DNA from: Microcaldota archaeon
GTDB taxonomy: Archaea > Micrarchaeota > Micrarchaeia > Micrarchaeales > Micrarchaeaceae
NCBI GenBank assembly: GCA_021810105.1
Contig: JAJZJM010000001.1
Location: 224,500-288,499 of the forward strand
DNA length: 64,000 nt
Direction: 5' to 3'
Shown here: piece by piece, positions 16,236-24,774 of the stretch
Numbering within the stretch: the first letter of the stretch is position 1
Layout: each line of letters opens with the position of its first letter
The notes under the pieces: generated by a model
Seen by the model: the letters and a program-made list of their open reading frames with translations, nothing else
Databases searched by the model: none
What the model was told of the DNA's origin: nothing
Program-made: the position numbers and the translations under genes

Positions 16236-16928
16236 TTATCTCCTGTTCCGCAAGAGTCCGTATTCGCATATAAGCGCAGATATAATTGCTCCCAACACAG
16301 GGCCTATCCAGTAGACATACCAGCTTGTGAAATTACCAGTGGCTATCGCTGGGCCCATGAAAACCGCAGGGTTAGCTGCTGCTCCTGTAAAAGGGCCTGC
16401 AAACAGCACCAATATTGTGAGAGTGAGACCGACTCCCAAACCTCCAATCTTTGAACCTACCTTTGGATTAGCTGCTGTCATGAATACGGAGAATACCAGA
16501 AAGAACGTTATTGCAGCCTCTATTAAAATCCCTTGGACTATGGTTATCGATGATGCAACAGCAGGCAATCCCCACATTGAAGATACGCCTAAAGCGGCTG
16601 GCAGCATGGCCATGAGAAGCAATATTGCTATCGCAGCTCCGGCTATCTGCGCTATTATGTATGCTATCGCATCCATTACGTTTATGCGCCTTGCAACAAG
16701 CATGCCTATAGTAACTGCAGGATTTATGTGACCTCCAGATATGTAAAGCGCAGCAGTGACAGCTATGCCAAGCGCAAGACCATGTGCAAGCGCAGACATT
16801 AGAAGCCCAATGCCAGTTGAACTGTGTATAAATAGAGAGGATATTATTGCTCCAGTACCTACAAAGAGCAGCAGGAACGTACCAAGCCCTTCTGCAAGCA
16901 TTTTCCGCCAGAGTTTTGCAGTTGCCAT
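16236..16928 (-). CDS. Aquaporin / MIP-family channel
   Basis: A 230-residue channel protein with six predicted transmembrane helices. The first half-helix motif is GGHINPAVT. The second is GAAANPAVFMGPA, where the family norm is NPAR: the Arg of the selectivity filter is replaced by Val, confirmed at codon level (GTT). The pore would therefore be less restrictive to ammonia, peroxide or small neutral solutes than in a strict water channel. That substrate idea is inference. The gene stands alone between the nuclease-like gene and the large surface protein. Confidence 0.92.
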   Translation of the reverse strand: MATAKLWRKMLAEGLGTFLLLFVGTGAIISSLFIHSSTGIGLLMSALAHGLALGIAVTAALYISGGHINPAVTIGMLVARRINVMDAIAYIIAQIAGAAIAILLLMAMLPAALGVSSMWGLPAVASSITIVQGILIEAAITFFLVFSVFMTAANPKVGSKIGGLGVGLTLTILVLFAGPFTGAAANPAVFMGPAIATGNFTSWYVYWIGPVLGAIISALICEYGLLRNRR

Positions 16929-16976
16929 TTAATCAGGTTTTAATACTTAATAGTAAATATTTAAGATATTGCAGGT

Positions 16977-19970
16977 TTATCTCTTTCTTTTTGCTTTTGA
17001 TTTTATTAATAACAGCAGCACTATAATAATAAAGAGTATTGCTGCCGTTATGATTAGATAGGATGTGCTACTTTGCTGCGACACGTTTGTCTGCAAGGAT
17101 GTTGTTGTGTGAGCCACTGCAGGAATTGTTGTTGGGAGGACTGTTGTTAGGATTGTTGTGGTAATAATTGAGGTGGTGGAAGAAGATGTCGTAGTTGTAT
17201 TGGGTTGTTTGAGTGCTTTAGACGAATATATTATTGAGTAGTTGCCTCCTGAGTATATGGGTATACTGCTGTTGCATGGATATCCTGACCCGAGACCTAT
17301 AACCGTACCCGTATAAGAGTATACGTACGAACCAGCAATAAAACCACACGCGAATGAGATCTGGATGGGCTGCGAATATTGATGTGAGATATGTGCGGGG
17401 AGTTGATCCTGGTTGTAGCTGTATGTTACATTTCCGATATAAGCATCAAGGACGGATTCGTTGGATTTTGTGGCATTTACATTGTCTGATACTGTAACAT
17501 TATAGATAATGTGCGGAGAGCCGCCGCCAGCTGTGGGAGCGGGCAATGCCGTCTTTTGAAAGATTCCAAATACAGGATCCACAGGTATTGAGAATGCAAT
17601 TGAACATGAAACAGAATTTACAGTAAAAGGATTTATTGCATTCCAAGTGCCCCCTGTAAATAGGTAGGGGAGCACATTGTTTCCTATGGAGCACGGATAG
17701 CCAATGGTGACATTCTCAGAAGATATGGAATTTGCACCGCTTGTAACTGTGAAATTTAGTATTGCAATCTTTGAAAGGCTGAATCCTGAAAGAGATGGCA
17801 TCGATGCAATGGTTGATGTAACGTTATTCAAGAATAAACCCGCATTCACATTGTTGTGCGGAATCAGAGTCAACACCGTATTTGCATTCTGGTACACTAC
17901 ATTTGCAGGTGTATTCGCAGATAGCACAACTATAATATTTCCTGTGCTTCCCGATATTATGCCGTTAACAGTAAGAGAGACTGTGTTTGATGCAATAGCA
18001 TTTACTGCATCCGTAATGGAACCCGTTATGCTAAATGTCCCTATCGAGTTGAAAGTTATTGAGTTTCCGCTTATTGCATAACCCCCAGCAGGCGCATTTG
18101 TGCTTAAACTTAGGGCCGAATATGGCTGTGTGCCGGATCTGATTGAATTGGATATCAAGATTGCACCTCCTACATTTATTGAATTTGCGGATGATGCCAG
18201 AGATAGCACAGGATCGTTGTTGACGATTATGGTGTTAGATATAGAATTGAACATAAATGGCGATGACGTACCGTCATCTACTGCAATAACATTGAATGTA
18301 TCAGGAGTTGTTGCTGTTGTTTTGTATGCAAGGATTACATTTCCTCCTCCAATAGGAATCGTTTTTGTATTTAAGGTATTTCCGGCAGCAATGAGATTTA
18401 CTGTAAAAGGCCCTACTCCTTCATTGGCAGGTATATTTGCTTCAAACGTAGCATATTGCCCCACGTCTATAGTAGTATTTATTGGGGTTATTGTTACAGT
18501 GGGTGCGTTATAGACGTTAAATTCGCTTGAATATGGGCTCCCTCTTGTAATCTGCGTTGAATTAGTTATTGTAACATTCTCTATTAGAGGAGATATGCCG
18601 ACCATATAGTTTTGAACTTCGTTGCAATTGGTTTGCGAGTTTGAAGCCACGTCTGCATAGGAATTCTGCGCTTCGTTTGCAGTATGATCTGCAGCGCGGG
18701 TTATCATAAAGTTATATGTAAATGGGCTTGCACTTCCGGATACATCTGCGGTAAAGCAGGCTAGCTGACCTACATCCAGTGATGCGTTGGAAGGGGCAGA
18801 TATTGTAACCGTAAAAGGCTTTACAATGCTTCCAAAAGATGCTGATGGCATGACCCCATTTGGAGGCATTTGGCGAACCCTGACCCAGTCCATTTTTTCA
18901 ATCACCGTATTTGCAGAGCCTATGTAGCCTTCAAAATCAGAGTATAGCGCATTTGGTGCAAAAATAAGGTTGTTTCCAGTCAGATCCGTGGTGGTTTTTG
19001 TGTAGTTTATTATCCCTTTTGCAAGGAAATTTGTGCCGCTCTTGTTCAATTCTATGCTCATTAACGAAGGGCTATTGAAATAATCCGGGCTATTTGAGCT
19101 ATATTGATAAACGAGTGCACCGCCAGAGATCCCATTGTAGACTTGAAATACGGACTGCGGGCTCGATTGTATATTTGATTGGAAAATTACAGAATAGGAA
19201 TTATTCACTATTCCAATATACGGATACGCAGTAATGGAATCGCTTAATACTTCTATGCCTCCGTAAAAATCAACCGCTACAGGCGGCAAGAGCGGGTTGC
19301 TTGGTAAACCCATATATTGGCCGCCTATCCCAGCCCTTGTTGAAGAGCTGCTTCCTCCCGTTATAGTCAGCCCATTATCCACAATCACATTTCCAGATGA
19401 ATACCAGCTGGCTGGAAGGGAATTTCCTGCAAAGTTAGTATAATAAGAGAATATGTTTTTGCCGTTGTCATATTCCCCCCAAGAGCTGCTCAGGAAAGGG
19501 GATTCTCCTGTACTCAAACCATTTATGAGAGTATTTGCAGCGGTTAGCACATTACCGGCCCATCCCAAATAGATACTGTTTGTGGTTGCTGTACCTGTGT
19601 TTGCGGGCAGGAATGTAGAGGGCCAACCATAATTTAGCCAGTATATGATGTTATTTGACATGTAAAGATTGCTGCTTTGTATTTCATTTGATGCATTGCC
19701 TTCAAGCCACGAGTTAATTGTGGTGCCGTTCGAAAAAAATAGTTTTGCATTCTGCAATTCTGGAAGATAGTATTGCTTGTACTGCAGCGCGTTAACTGTT
19801 AAGGATATTGGAGTATTTGCTGCTATCGCGTTACCTTGACTGTTGGATAGAGTAATTGGCAGATAATATGTAATATTTGTTGGCACTGTTAATGCATTTG
19901 TGGCAACCCACATTGAAGAGGTTAGAACTAAAATCAGATAGAACAACTTTTTAATTGTCATAAATACCAT
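16977..19970 (-). CDS. Large secreted surface protein with DUF2341-like and Ig-like regions
   Basis: About 997 residues. The frame opens at 20000, but MVFMTIKKLFYLILVL (start 19970 or 19961) gives a normal signal peptide. The first part (THYYLPITL-type start, YLPELQNAKLFFSNG, NSWLEGN) resembles DUF2341 carbohydrate-binding-like domains. Several Ig-like repeats follow, each with a TVTISAPSNASLDVGQLA-type or ITPINTTIDVGQYATFEA start. A Thr-rich stalk, a C-terminal transmembrane helix (about 970-992) and a KSKAKRKR tail complete it. It carries many N-glycosylation sequons. It is probably a membrane-anchored S-layer or adhesion protein. Confidence 0.82.
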   Translation of the reverse strand: MVFMTIKKLFYLILVLTSSMWVATNALTVPTNITYYLPITLSNSQGNAIAANTPISLTVNALQYKQYYLPELQNAKLFFSNGTTINSWLEGNASNEIQSSNLYMSNNIIYWLNYGWPSTFLPANTGTATTNSIYLGWAGNVLTAANTLINGLSTGESPFLSSSWGEYDNGKNIFSYYTNFAGNSLPASWYSSGNVIVDNGLTITGGSSSSTRAGIGGQYMGLPSNPLLPPVAVDFYGGIEVLSDSITAYPYIGIVNNSYSVIFQSNIQSSPQSVFQVYNGISGGALVYQYSSNSPDYFNSPSLMSIELNKSGTNFLAKGIINYTKTTTDLTGNNLIFAPNALYSDFEGYIGSANTVIEKMDWVRVRQMPPNGVMPSASFGSIVKPFTVTISAPSNASLDVGQLACFTADVSGSASPFTYNFMITRAADHTANEAQNSYADVASNSQTNCNEVQNYMVGISPLIENVTITNSTQITRGSPYSSEFNVYNAPTVTITPINTTIDVGQYATFEANIPANEGVGPFTVNLIAAGNTLNTKTIPIGGGNVILAYKTTATTPDTFNVIAVDDGTSSPFMFNSISNTIIVNNDPVLSLASSANSINVGGAILISNSIRSGTQPYSALSLSTNAPAGGYAISGNSITFNSIGTFSITGSITDAVNAIASNTVSLTVNGIISGSTGNIIVVLSANTPANVVYQNANTVLTLIPHNNVNAGLFLNNVTSTIASMPSLSGFSLSKIAILNFTVTSGANSISSENVTIGYPCSIGNNVLPYLFTGGTWNAINPFTVNSVSCSIAFSIPVDPVFGIFQKTALPAPTAGGGSPHIIYNVTVSDNVNATKSNESVLDAYIGNVTYSYNQDQLPAHISHQYSQPIQISFACGFIAGSYVYSYTGTVIGLGSGYPCNSSIPIYSGGNYSIIYSSKALKQPNTTTTSSSTTSIITTTILTTVLPTTIPAVAHTTTSLQTNVSQQSSTSYLIITAAILFIIIVLLLLIKSKAKRKR

Positions 19971-20028
19971 ATTATTAAGAAATCTTTTTATTTTATACAT
20001 TTGCTTTTGGGGCTTTAATAGAAAAAAA

Positions 20029-20114
20029 CGCCGGGGGCGAGATTCGAACTCGCGAAAGCCATTTCTGACTAAACAGCTTAGCAGGCTGCCGCCCTACCAC
20101 TAGGCGACCCCGGC
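20029..20114 (-). tRNA. tRNA-Ser (GCT)
   Basis: The minus strand gives a full cloverleaf: acceptor GCCGGGG/CCCCGGC, D arm with GGTAGG, anticodon loop CTGCTAA with GCT at 20080-20082, a long class II variable arm, T loop GTTCGAATC and discriminator G. CCA is not encoded. A run of Ts (20022-20028 on this strand) directly follows and may end transcription. Confidence 0.97.
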
Positions 20115-20116
20115 AC

Positions 20117-20656
20117 CTATAAACTAATTATTACATCGTTCTTTTTTATACTTCCCTCTCTCAGCACTCTTCCGTAGAAACCGCTCTTTCCCCACAAAAG
20201 GCTCGTTCTGTCGCCATTCGCAACTCTTGCGTCAAATAATTCATTGCCTATATGTGGACCAAAAACATTGTAAACACCCTTGTATGGCATCATAGGACCC
20301 GTGATCTGCAATCGTACCTCTTCCCCTATCTGATAAACGTTTCCGATTTTCACTCCAGCATAATTCAATTCGGCTGTTGTAATGTTCTCCCCCAAATCTC
20401 CAGGCATAGGTACGTCCCCTATTCTATGGAAAAATTTTGAATTGCTTGTATCACGCCTAATTCTAAAACCTTTTGCTTTAAGCTCGGCATAAGATTCCAG
20501 TGAGAATAAAGAGACATTTTTTGAGGCAGTTCTGCTGCTTTGCTTATCTTTCTTTAGCTCATTAACTATGCCATCTCTTGCTACGCGCAGACAGCCCACA
20601 GGATACTTAGGAACATCTTCCATACCCTTGTTCAGTTGATATACTCTCGCTTCCAT
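20117..20656 (-). CDS. MOSC-domain protein
   Basis: A 179-residue protein from the preferred ATG at 20656 (MEARVYQLNKG); the longer frame to 20716 runs toward the SRP RNA gene and is unlikely. The MOSC features GDLGENITTAEL and VYQIGEEVRLQITGP are clear. MOSC proteins often bind sulfur or molybdenum cofactor through a conserved Cys in a PC motif, but here the site reads GPMMPYKG with Tyr instead of Cys. Function may therefore differ from sulfurase-type members. It ends 2 bases before the tRNA-Ser gene on the same strand. Confidence 0.85.
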   Translation of the reverse strand: MEARVYQLNKGMEDVPKYPVGCLRVARDGIVNELKKDKQSSRTASKNVSLFSLESYAELKAKGFRIRRDTSNSKFFHRIGDVPMPGDLGENITTAELNYAGVKIGNVYQIGEEVRLQITGPMMPYKGVYNVFGPHIGNELFDARVANGDRTSLLWGKSGFYGRVLREGSIKKNDVIISL

Positions 20657-20721
20657 GCAATCATTACATAGCAGAAGCCGATATTGCACCATGCATATAT
20701 ACATGGTTTGCTGCACTTCTG

Positions 20722-20928
20722 CTCGGCCCTGTATCCCAAGAGCGTGGTTAACGTATGCTTAAGGTTGCTCCTTCCGGCCTGGCCTGGTTCACACGCGCAA
20801 CCACCAGATGGGGCAGGACGTCTACGCTTCCGTACAGGCCATGCATAAATGCAAAGCACTCTACCGGCATTGGCCCGCCAAAAGGGATTTGCGGATTGAA
20901 GACCCTTAGCCTCCAGCCTATCTGCCGT
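20722..20928 (-). ncRNA. ffs: Signal recognition particle RNA (7S RNA)
   Basis: On the minus strand the helix 8 signature GTGAACCAGGCCAGGCCGG is followed by the conserved GGAAGGAGCA apical loop, then the closing strand. Both flanks pair over long distances, including terminal CGGC with GGCCG. A TATA box at 20948-20956 sets the 5' end near 20928; the 3' end near 20722 is estimated from pairing. It binds SRP54 (43068-44366) to target proteins to SecY. The length of roughly 205 bases is short for an archaeal SRP RNA (usually about 300). Confidence 0.88.
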
Positions 20929-20945
20929 TATTATTTGCCAATTGG

Positions 20946-20959
20946 CTGTATAAATATCT
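20946..20959 (-). promoter_or_regulatory. TATA box for SRP RNA
   Basis: AGATATTTATACAG on the minus strand lies about 25 bases before the inferred 5' end of the SRP RNA. Confidence 0.65.
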
Positions 20960-21048
20960 TTCTGGAATATGGGCCTAATAGCAATGTAAACAACTGACGT
21001 TCTGCACAAAAATATTATAAATGACTTTTGTTCAGCTCTTATGAGCAA

Positions 21049-21555
21049 ATGTCGTTGACCACAATTTCGCGGGCGAAGCCTCCTGAGGATTGGCCTATTG
21101 AGATAAGAAAGAGAGGAGTCATGCTGCATCATGGGATTCTTAATGAACCTTCGGGTCGGTTCATAGACGTTTATTGCCCTGAAAGAAGGATACAGTGCAT
21201 TATGGATCAAAGTGCATTCGAATCGCTTGCAAACAGTATAGCAAAGCTGTGCGGTGGCGATGGAAAAAATGCGAGCTTCAAGATGGGTCCGCAACACGCC
21301 ACAATAGCTGCAGGAATATCGACTATCGAGATGCATATGGAAAAAAACGGGATATCCGTCAGGGGTGCGAGAGAGTTTGCAGGCATACCTGATAACACTT
21401 GGGGAGATGCTATGCGCTTTGCCATGATAGATGCTTATGCGGTGATAAATATTGCGGCTGCCGCAGAAGTGCTGCTGGAAAAGAGAGGGATTGGAATAAG
21501 AAAATGTGCTTTGCCAGACATGCTTCGTTACGACAGTATGGAAGGCTATCTATGA
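21049..21555 (+). CDS. Uncharacterised protein upstream of aIF2-beta
   Basis: A 168-residue soluble protein of no recognised family, starting with MSLTTISRAKPPEDWPIEIR. The ATG at 21049 is preferred over a TTG at 21028 because AATATTATAAATG (21010-21022), a TATA box, lies about 30 bases before it. It has alternating helices, a GVMLHHGI motif and a CPERRIQC Cys pair. It is followed by aIF2-beta and aIF1A and may belong to that translation-factor unit. Confidence 0.7.
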   Translation: MSLTTISRAKPPEDWPIEIRKRGVMLHHGILNEPSGRFIDVYCPERRIQCIMDQSAFESLANSIAKLCGGDGKNASFKMGPQHATIAAGISTIEMHMEKNGISVRGAREFAGIPDNTWGDAMRFAMIDAYAVINIAAAAEVLLEKRGIGIRKCALPDMLRYDSMEGYL

Positions 21556-21631
21556 GTTGCGCCCTTCGTATCATTTTAAATATTTGAATGGCTATACAAT
21601 CATTGGTGCTTTCCTGGGAGATGAGGAATAT

Positions 21632-22030
21632 ATGAAGCTTCTTGACAGAGCTATGGCTAGCGTGCATAGCCTTGCAAGCGAAAGCTCTGATTTCACAGTA
21701 CCTAAAGCCGATTCATTCATGCAAGGCAACAAGACGATAATAAGAAACATAGGTACCATCGCTGATAGGGCGAGGCGCTCCCAGCAGGAGTTTGCACGAT
21801 ACATCAGCAAAGAGCTCGGAGTTCCTGCAAGCGTAGAGCAGCAGGGCCTTATAATAAACGGAAAGTTTCAGCAGGCAGATCTTGACAAGCGCATACAGAG
21901 ATATTTCGAGATTTATGTAATATGCAGGGAATGCCACAAACCAGACACCCGCCTCGAAGGCGCTGGACGTGGCATGTTCTATTTGATATGCGAGGCGTGC
22001 GGGTCAAGGTACGGAGTGAAAAATTATTAA
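21632..22030 (+). CDS. Translation initiation factor aIF2 beta subunit
   Basis: A 132-residue factor from the ATG at 21632; the open frame extends upstream, but the upstream part does not resemble the family. It has the central alpha-beta domain (KTIIRNIGTIADRARRSQQE) and a C-terminal zinc ribbon CRECHKPDTRLEGAGRG...CEACGSRYGV. As part of the aIF2 trimer it helps bring initiator tRNA to the ribosome. GGAGATGAGG just upstream can serve as ribosome binding site. aIF1A follows after 11 bases. Confidence 0.95.
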   Translation: MKLLDRAMASVHSLASESSDFTVPKADSFMQGNKTIIRNIGTIADRARRSQQEFARYISKELGVPASVEQQGLIINGKFQQADLDKRIQRYFEIYVICRECHKPDTRLEGAGRGMFYLICEACGSRYGVKNY

Positions 22031-22041
22031 ATAGTGAGTGA

Positions 22042-22353
22042 ATGGCCAGAGGACCGAAAACAGACCAGAGGCGCGGTGCACCTACAGAATACAAGCTTAA
22101 GCTTCCTGGGGAAGGCGAAGTCCTGGGGATTGTTATGAAAGTGGCAGGCGCATCTAAGTTCATTGTAGACTGCAAAGACGGCAATCAGAGGCTGTGCTCT
22201 ATGCCTGGCAGGCTGGGAAGAAGATTCTGGATAAAGGCCAATGACGTAGTCATAGTAGAACCTTGGGACATACAGGGAAATGAGCGGGGTTATATTGTAT
22301 GGCGGTACAGCCAGATAGATATGAGCAAGCTTAGGGAGAGAGGGATGATCTAA
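22042..22353 (+). CDS. Translation initiation factor aIF1A
   Basis: A 103-residue OB-fold factor with the family core GEVLGIVMKVAGASKFIVDC, MPGRLGRRFWIKANDVVIVE and the ending GYIVWRYSQIDMSKL. It binds the A site of the small subunit during initiation. The start has GTGAGTG immediately upstream. It forms a unit with aIF2-beta. Confidence 0.97.
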   Translation: MARGPKTDQRRGAPTEYKLKLPGEGEVLGIVMKVAGASKFIVDCKDGNQRLCSMPGRLGRRFWIKANDVVIVEPWDIQGNERGYIVWRYSQIDMSKLRERGMI

Positions 22354-22445
22354 CTTTCGCTTTGTAGTTGCATCTCACCAAGTCGGCATCAGTATTTTTA
22401 AAGTGCCTATGCAATATTTACTAAAAGCCAACATCTGGGTGAAAC

Positions 22446-23642
22446 ATGCAGACACTTAATGACCTTCTCGGAGAATCAAAGATATTCCTCAACAGAGAGG
22501 TTCTATCGCCGCATTATACACCTAAGAAGCTAGTCTTCCGCGAAAAAGAGATAAACAACATAGAGAAGGCGATTGCTCCGGCACTCAAGGGCATGCGAGG
22601 CAGGAATCTATTTATATATGGAAAAACCGGGACCGGAAAAACATCCTGTGCCAACTACGTGATAGAAGAGATAAAAGGCATACCGAATACAAAAGCGAGG
22701 ATATCATATATGAACTGCAGGCTATACAGCTCGCGGTTCAAGGTTTTGTCAAAGATAATATCCGACCACCTGCCCACATATTCAAAGAGAGGATACGGTG
22801 CTGTAGACCTGTATGAAAGGATACGAAGCTGGATAGAGGAAGACAGCAAGATTTTCGTAGTTGTGCTTGACGAGGTAGACATGGTAAAGGACTTGGACGA
22901 CTTGATATACACCATGACAAGAATAAACAGCGACATAAAGGCCGGAGGCTTATCAATAATAGGAATATCAAACAAGATCTCTTTCAAAGATGAGCTTGAC
23001 CCAAGAAGCCTTTCTACACTATATGAAACAGAGCTCGTATTTCCCCCTTATTACGCAACCGAGATATATGCGATAATAAAGGAGAGGGCGAAACAGGGTT
23101 TCGCTGAGGGAGTCATAGATGACGATATACTGCACTTTGTAGCCTCTATAGCAGCAAAAGAGGGTGGAGATGCAAGGCTTGGGCTGAAGATACTTTCGAA
23201 AGTAGGGGAGATAGCTGATGAGAGAGGTCTTACGCAGATAACAATGAAGGAAGCGCAGGATGCTGCAAAATATGCAGAGGATGAGATAGTCTATGAGCTG
23301 ATAGGCACATTGCCAGAGCATCAGAAGCTGGTGCTTTACTCGATAGCACTTATGACCCAAAGCGGAGGCGCGTATAAAAAATTGGTAGATGGAGTCGATA
23401 CATATCTTTTCAGCGGAGAGATATACAATAGATATAAATCCTTGTCTGAGAGCATGAAGAAAGAGCCGAAAAGCGAAAGATGGTATAGGAAGTATCTTTC
23501 GGAGCTGGAGATGCAAGGGCTTATAGCCTCATTCGAATCAGGCAAGGGAATACGGGGGCATACAAAACTAATAAAATTGCTAAGCCCTGCCAAAAAGACT
23601 AAGGACATAATAGAGAAAGGTATGTTTAATCCCGAAGCATGA
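22446..23642 (+). CDS. Orc1/Cdc6 replication initiator
   Basis: A 398-residue AAA+ protein with Walker A GKTGTGKTS, Walker B VVVLDEVDMV, sensor 1 IGISNK and sensor 2 GGDARLGLKIL, and a C-terminal winged-helix region (about 300-390). Archaeal Orc1/Cdc6 binds origins and loads MCM. The 92-base upstream gap shows a TATA-like ATTTTTAAAG but no origin-recognition-box repeats that I can see. Its TGA overlaps the next ATG. Confidence 0.96.
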   Translation: MQTLNDLLGESKIFLNREVLSPHYTPKKLVFREKEINNIEKAIAPALKGMRGRNLFIYGKTGTGKTSCANYVIEEIKGIPNTKARISYMNCRLYSSRFKVLSKIISDHLPTYSKRGYGAVDLYERIRSWIEEDSKIFVVVLDEVDMVKDLDDLIYTMTRINSDIKAGGLSIIGISNKISFKDELDPRSLSTLYETELVFPPYYATEIYAIIKERAKQGFAEGVIDDDILHFVASIAAKEGGDARLGLKILSKVGEIADERGLTQITMKEAQDAAKYAEDEIVYELIGTLPEHQKLVLYSIALMTQSGGAYKKLVDGVDTYLFSGEIYNRYKSLSESMKKEPKSERWYRKYLSELEMQGLIASFESGKGIRGHTKLIKLLSPAKKTKDIIEKGMFNPEA

Positions 23643-24178
23643 TTTGGGGTGGCTATTTGGAATATTATGATATTGTCAGAAGCTCTTGCAATTTTGATGA
23701 AAAGCTTTGCATGAAGCTTGGATTCAAGGGAATTGCAAAGGCGCCAGGAGACATATCTATTACGGATGCAGCATCTGGAAGAATTGTGCGGGGAGAGAGG
23801 AATATAGTTTACGGGTCAGGGAATCTGCTTATTGGGGCTGTGAAAAAAGGGGCAGGTGCTGTCTGGATAACAGATTACTTATTGGATAAGAAGCTTCTAG
23901 ATGTAATTTCTGACAACTCAATCCCTCTTGTATTCCCCCTTTCTGATATAATTTTTGCTAAGGGCCTCCAAAGGCCTAGACTGATGGCAAAGATGTCAGT
24001 CCTTCTAAAATATTCAAAAAAATTGGGCCTCGGGATCTCTTTCATTACGCTTGCGGATTCCCAAAAGAACATGTGTTCATATATGCAACTCATAGAGATT
24101 GCTAAGCTCTTGGGAGCTGATGATGAGCTTGCAAGAACAGGATTGTCTGAGATAAACAAGAGGATACTTTATGATTAG
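23639..24178 (+). CDS. RNase P protein subunit Rpp30 (Rnp3)
   Basis: A 179-residue protein matching the Rpp30 TIM-barrel half: FPLSDIIFAKGLQRPRLMAK then LKYSKKLGLGISFITLADS. It is a protein part of RNase P, which trims tRNA 5' ends. Its ATG overlaps the orc1/cdc6 stop and its end overlaps pop5 by 8 bases. Position at the head of the exosome/proteasome superoperon agrees with the call. It is shorter than the usual 200-240 residues. Confidence 0.88.
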   Translation: MIWGGYLEYYDIVRSSCNFDEKLCMKLGFKGIAKAPGDISITDAASGRIVRGERNIVYGSGNLLIGAVKKGAGAVWITDYLLDKKLLDVISDNSIPLVFPLSDIIFAKGLQRPRLMAKMSVLLKYSKKLGLGISFITLADSQKNMCSYMQLIEIAKLLGADDELARTGLSEINKRILYD

Positions 24179-24476
24179 GGAAAAGCACAGGTATATTTTG
24201 GTGGAATGCGGAGCCAGCATTGATAAGATTGATGCTAGCGCCTTTTCTGATGCTCTGTATAAAGAATTGCTAGATTGCATAGGCTCTCTCTCCTACCACA
24301 GGGTAAGGCCACGGGTAGTCAAGGTACTGAACGCGAACACATTCGTCTTAAGAACTAGCCTCTATGGATGCGGGAATGTTGTTGCGGCTTTGGCTTTGAT
24401 TAAGAGGATTGGAGGCATGGATTCTTACTTTTATACCCTGAAGACATCCGGCACGATAAAGGCTTTACTAAAGTAG
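24171..24476 (+). CDS. RNase P protein subunit Pop5 (Rnp2)
   Basis: A 101-residue protein with the Pop5 start REKHRYILVE and NTFVLRTSLYGCGNVVAALAL. It pairs with Rpp30 in RNase P. It overlaps rpp30 and is separated from psmA by 298 bases containing the orphan IS end, so the superoperon is physically split here. Confidence 0.9.
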   Translation: MIREKHRYILVECGASIDKIDASAFSDALYKELLDCIGSLSYHRVRPRVVKVLNANTFVLRTSLYGCGNVVAALALIKRIGGMDSYFYTLKTSGTIKALLK

Positions 24477-24579
24477 CACTCCAGCGCAACTAAAAATGCG
24501 AACTTTAACAATGCCTGCTGGAAACCATAAAGCACATGCAGGAAATACGCCACATAACTGCCTTTTGTATTTAGTTCCA

Positions 24580-24636
24580 TTGTGACATCCTCCCACCACT
24601 GAAGGTGGTGGGCTTCCAATGGTGGCTTTTTGATTG
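24580..24636 (-). mobile_element. Orphan right end of a TnpB element (no transposase)
   Basis: This 57-base segment is identical to 37246-37302, the right end next to the tnpB stop of element 2, and contains the perfect palindrome CCCACCAC-TGAAG-GTGGTGGG at 24592-24612. No tnpB coding remains and no left-end hairpin is seen nearby. The rest of the 24477-24774 gap shows no gene. It may be a deletion scar, an independently moved end, or a stand-alone omega-RNA scaffold. Confidence 0.85.
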
Positions 24637-24774
24637 ATAAAACCGCAGGACGCAGATACAGAATTCGACTTCCGGGGTTTGCGATTAGCGGAAACCTTAT
24701 TAAGCTTATAGATATGAATAATATTACGAATTATACTTAACTTTTTGCTTTAGTATTGGTTCTCGGTGTGATAT

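Noticed and set aside
20632..21336. A long minus-strand reading frame
   Set aside because: It runs through the SRP RNA and its promoter; its composition reflects the structured RNA and not a protein.
22354..22445. Replication origin next to orc1/cdc6
   Set aside because: The gap is only 92 bases and I see no repeated origin-recognition boxes or unwinding element.
24431..24619. Minus-strand 62-residue frame over the orphan IS end
   Set aside because: It begins inside the IS-derived hairpin and runs into pop5 antisense; it is explained by chance.
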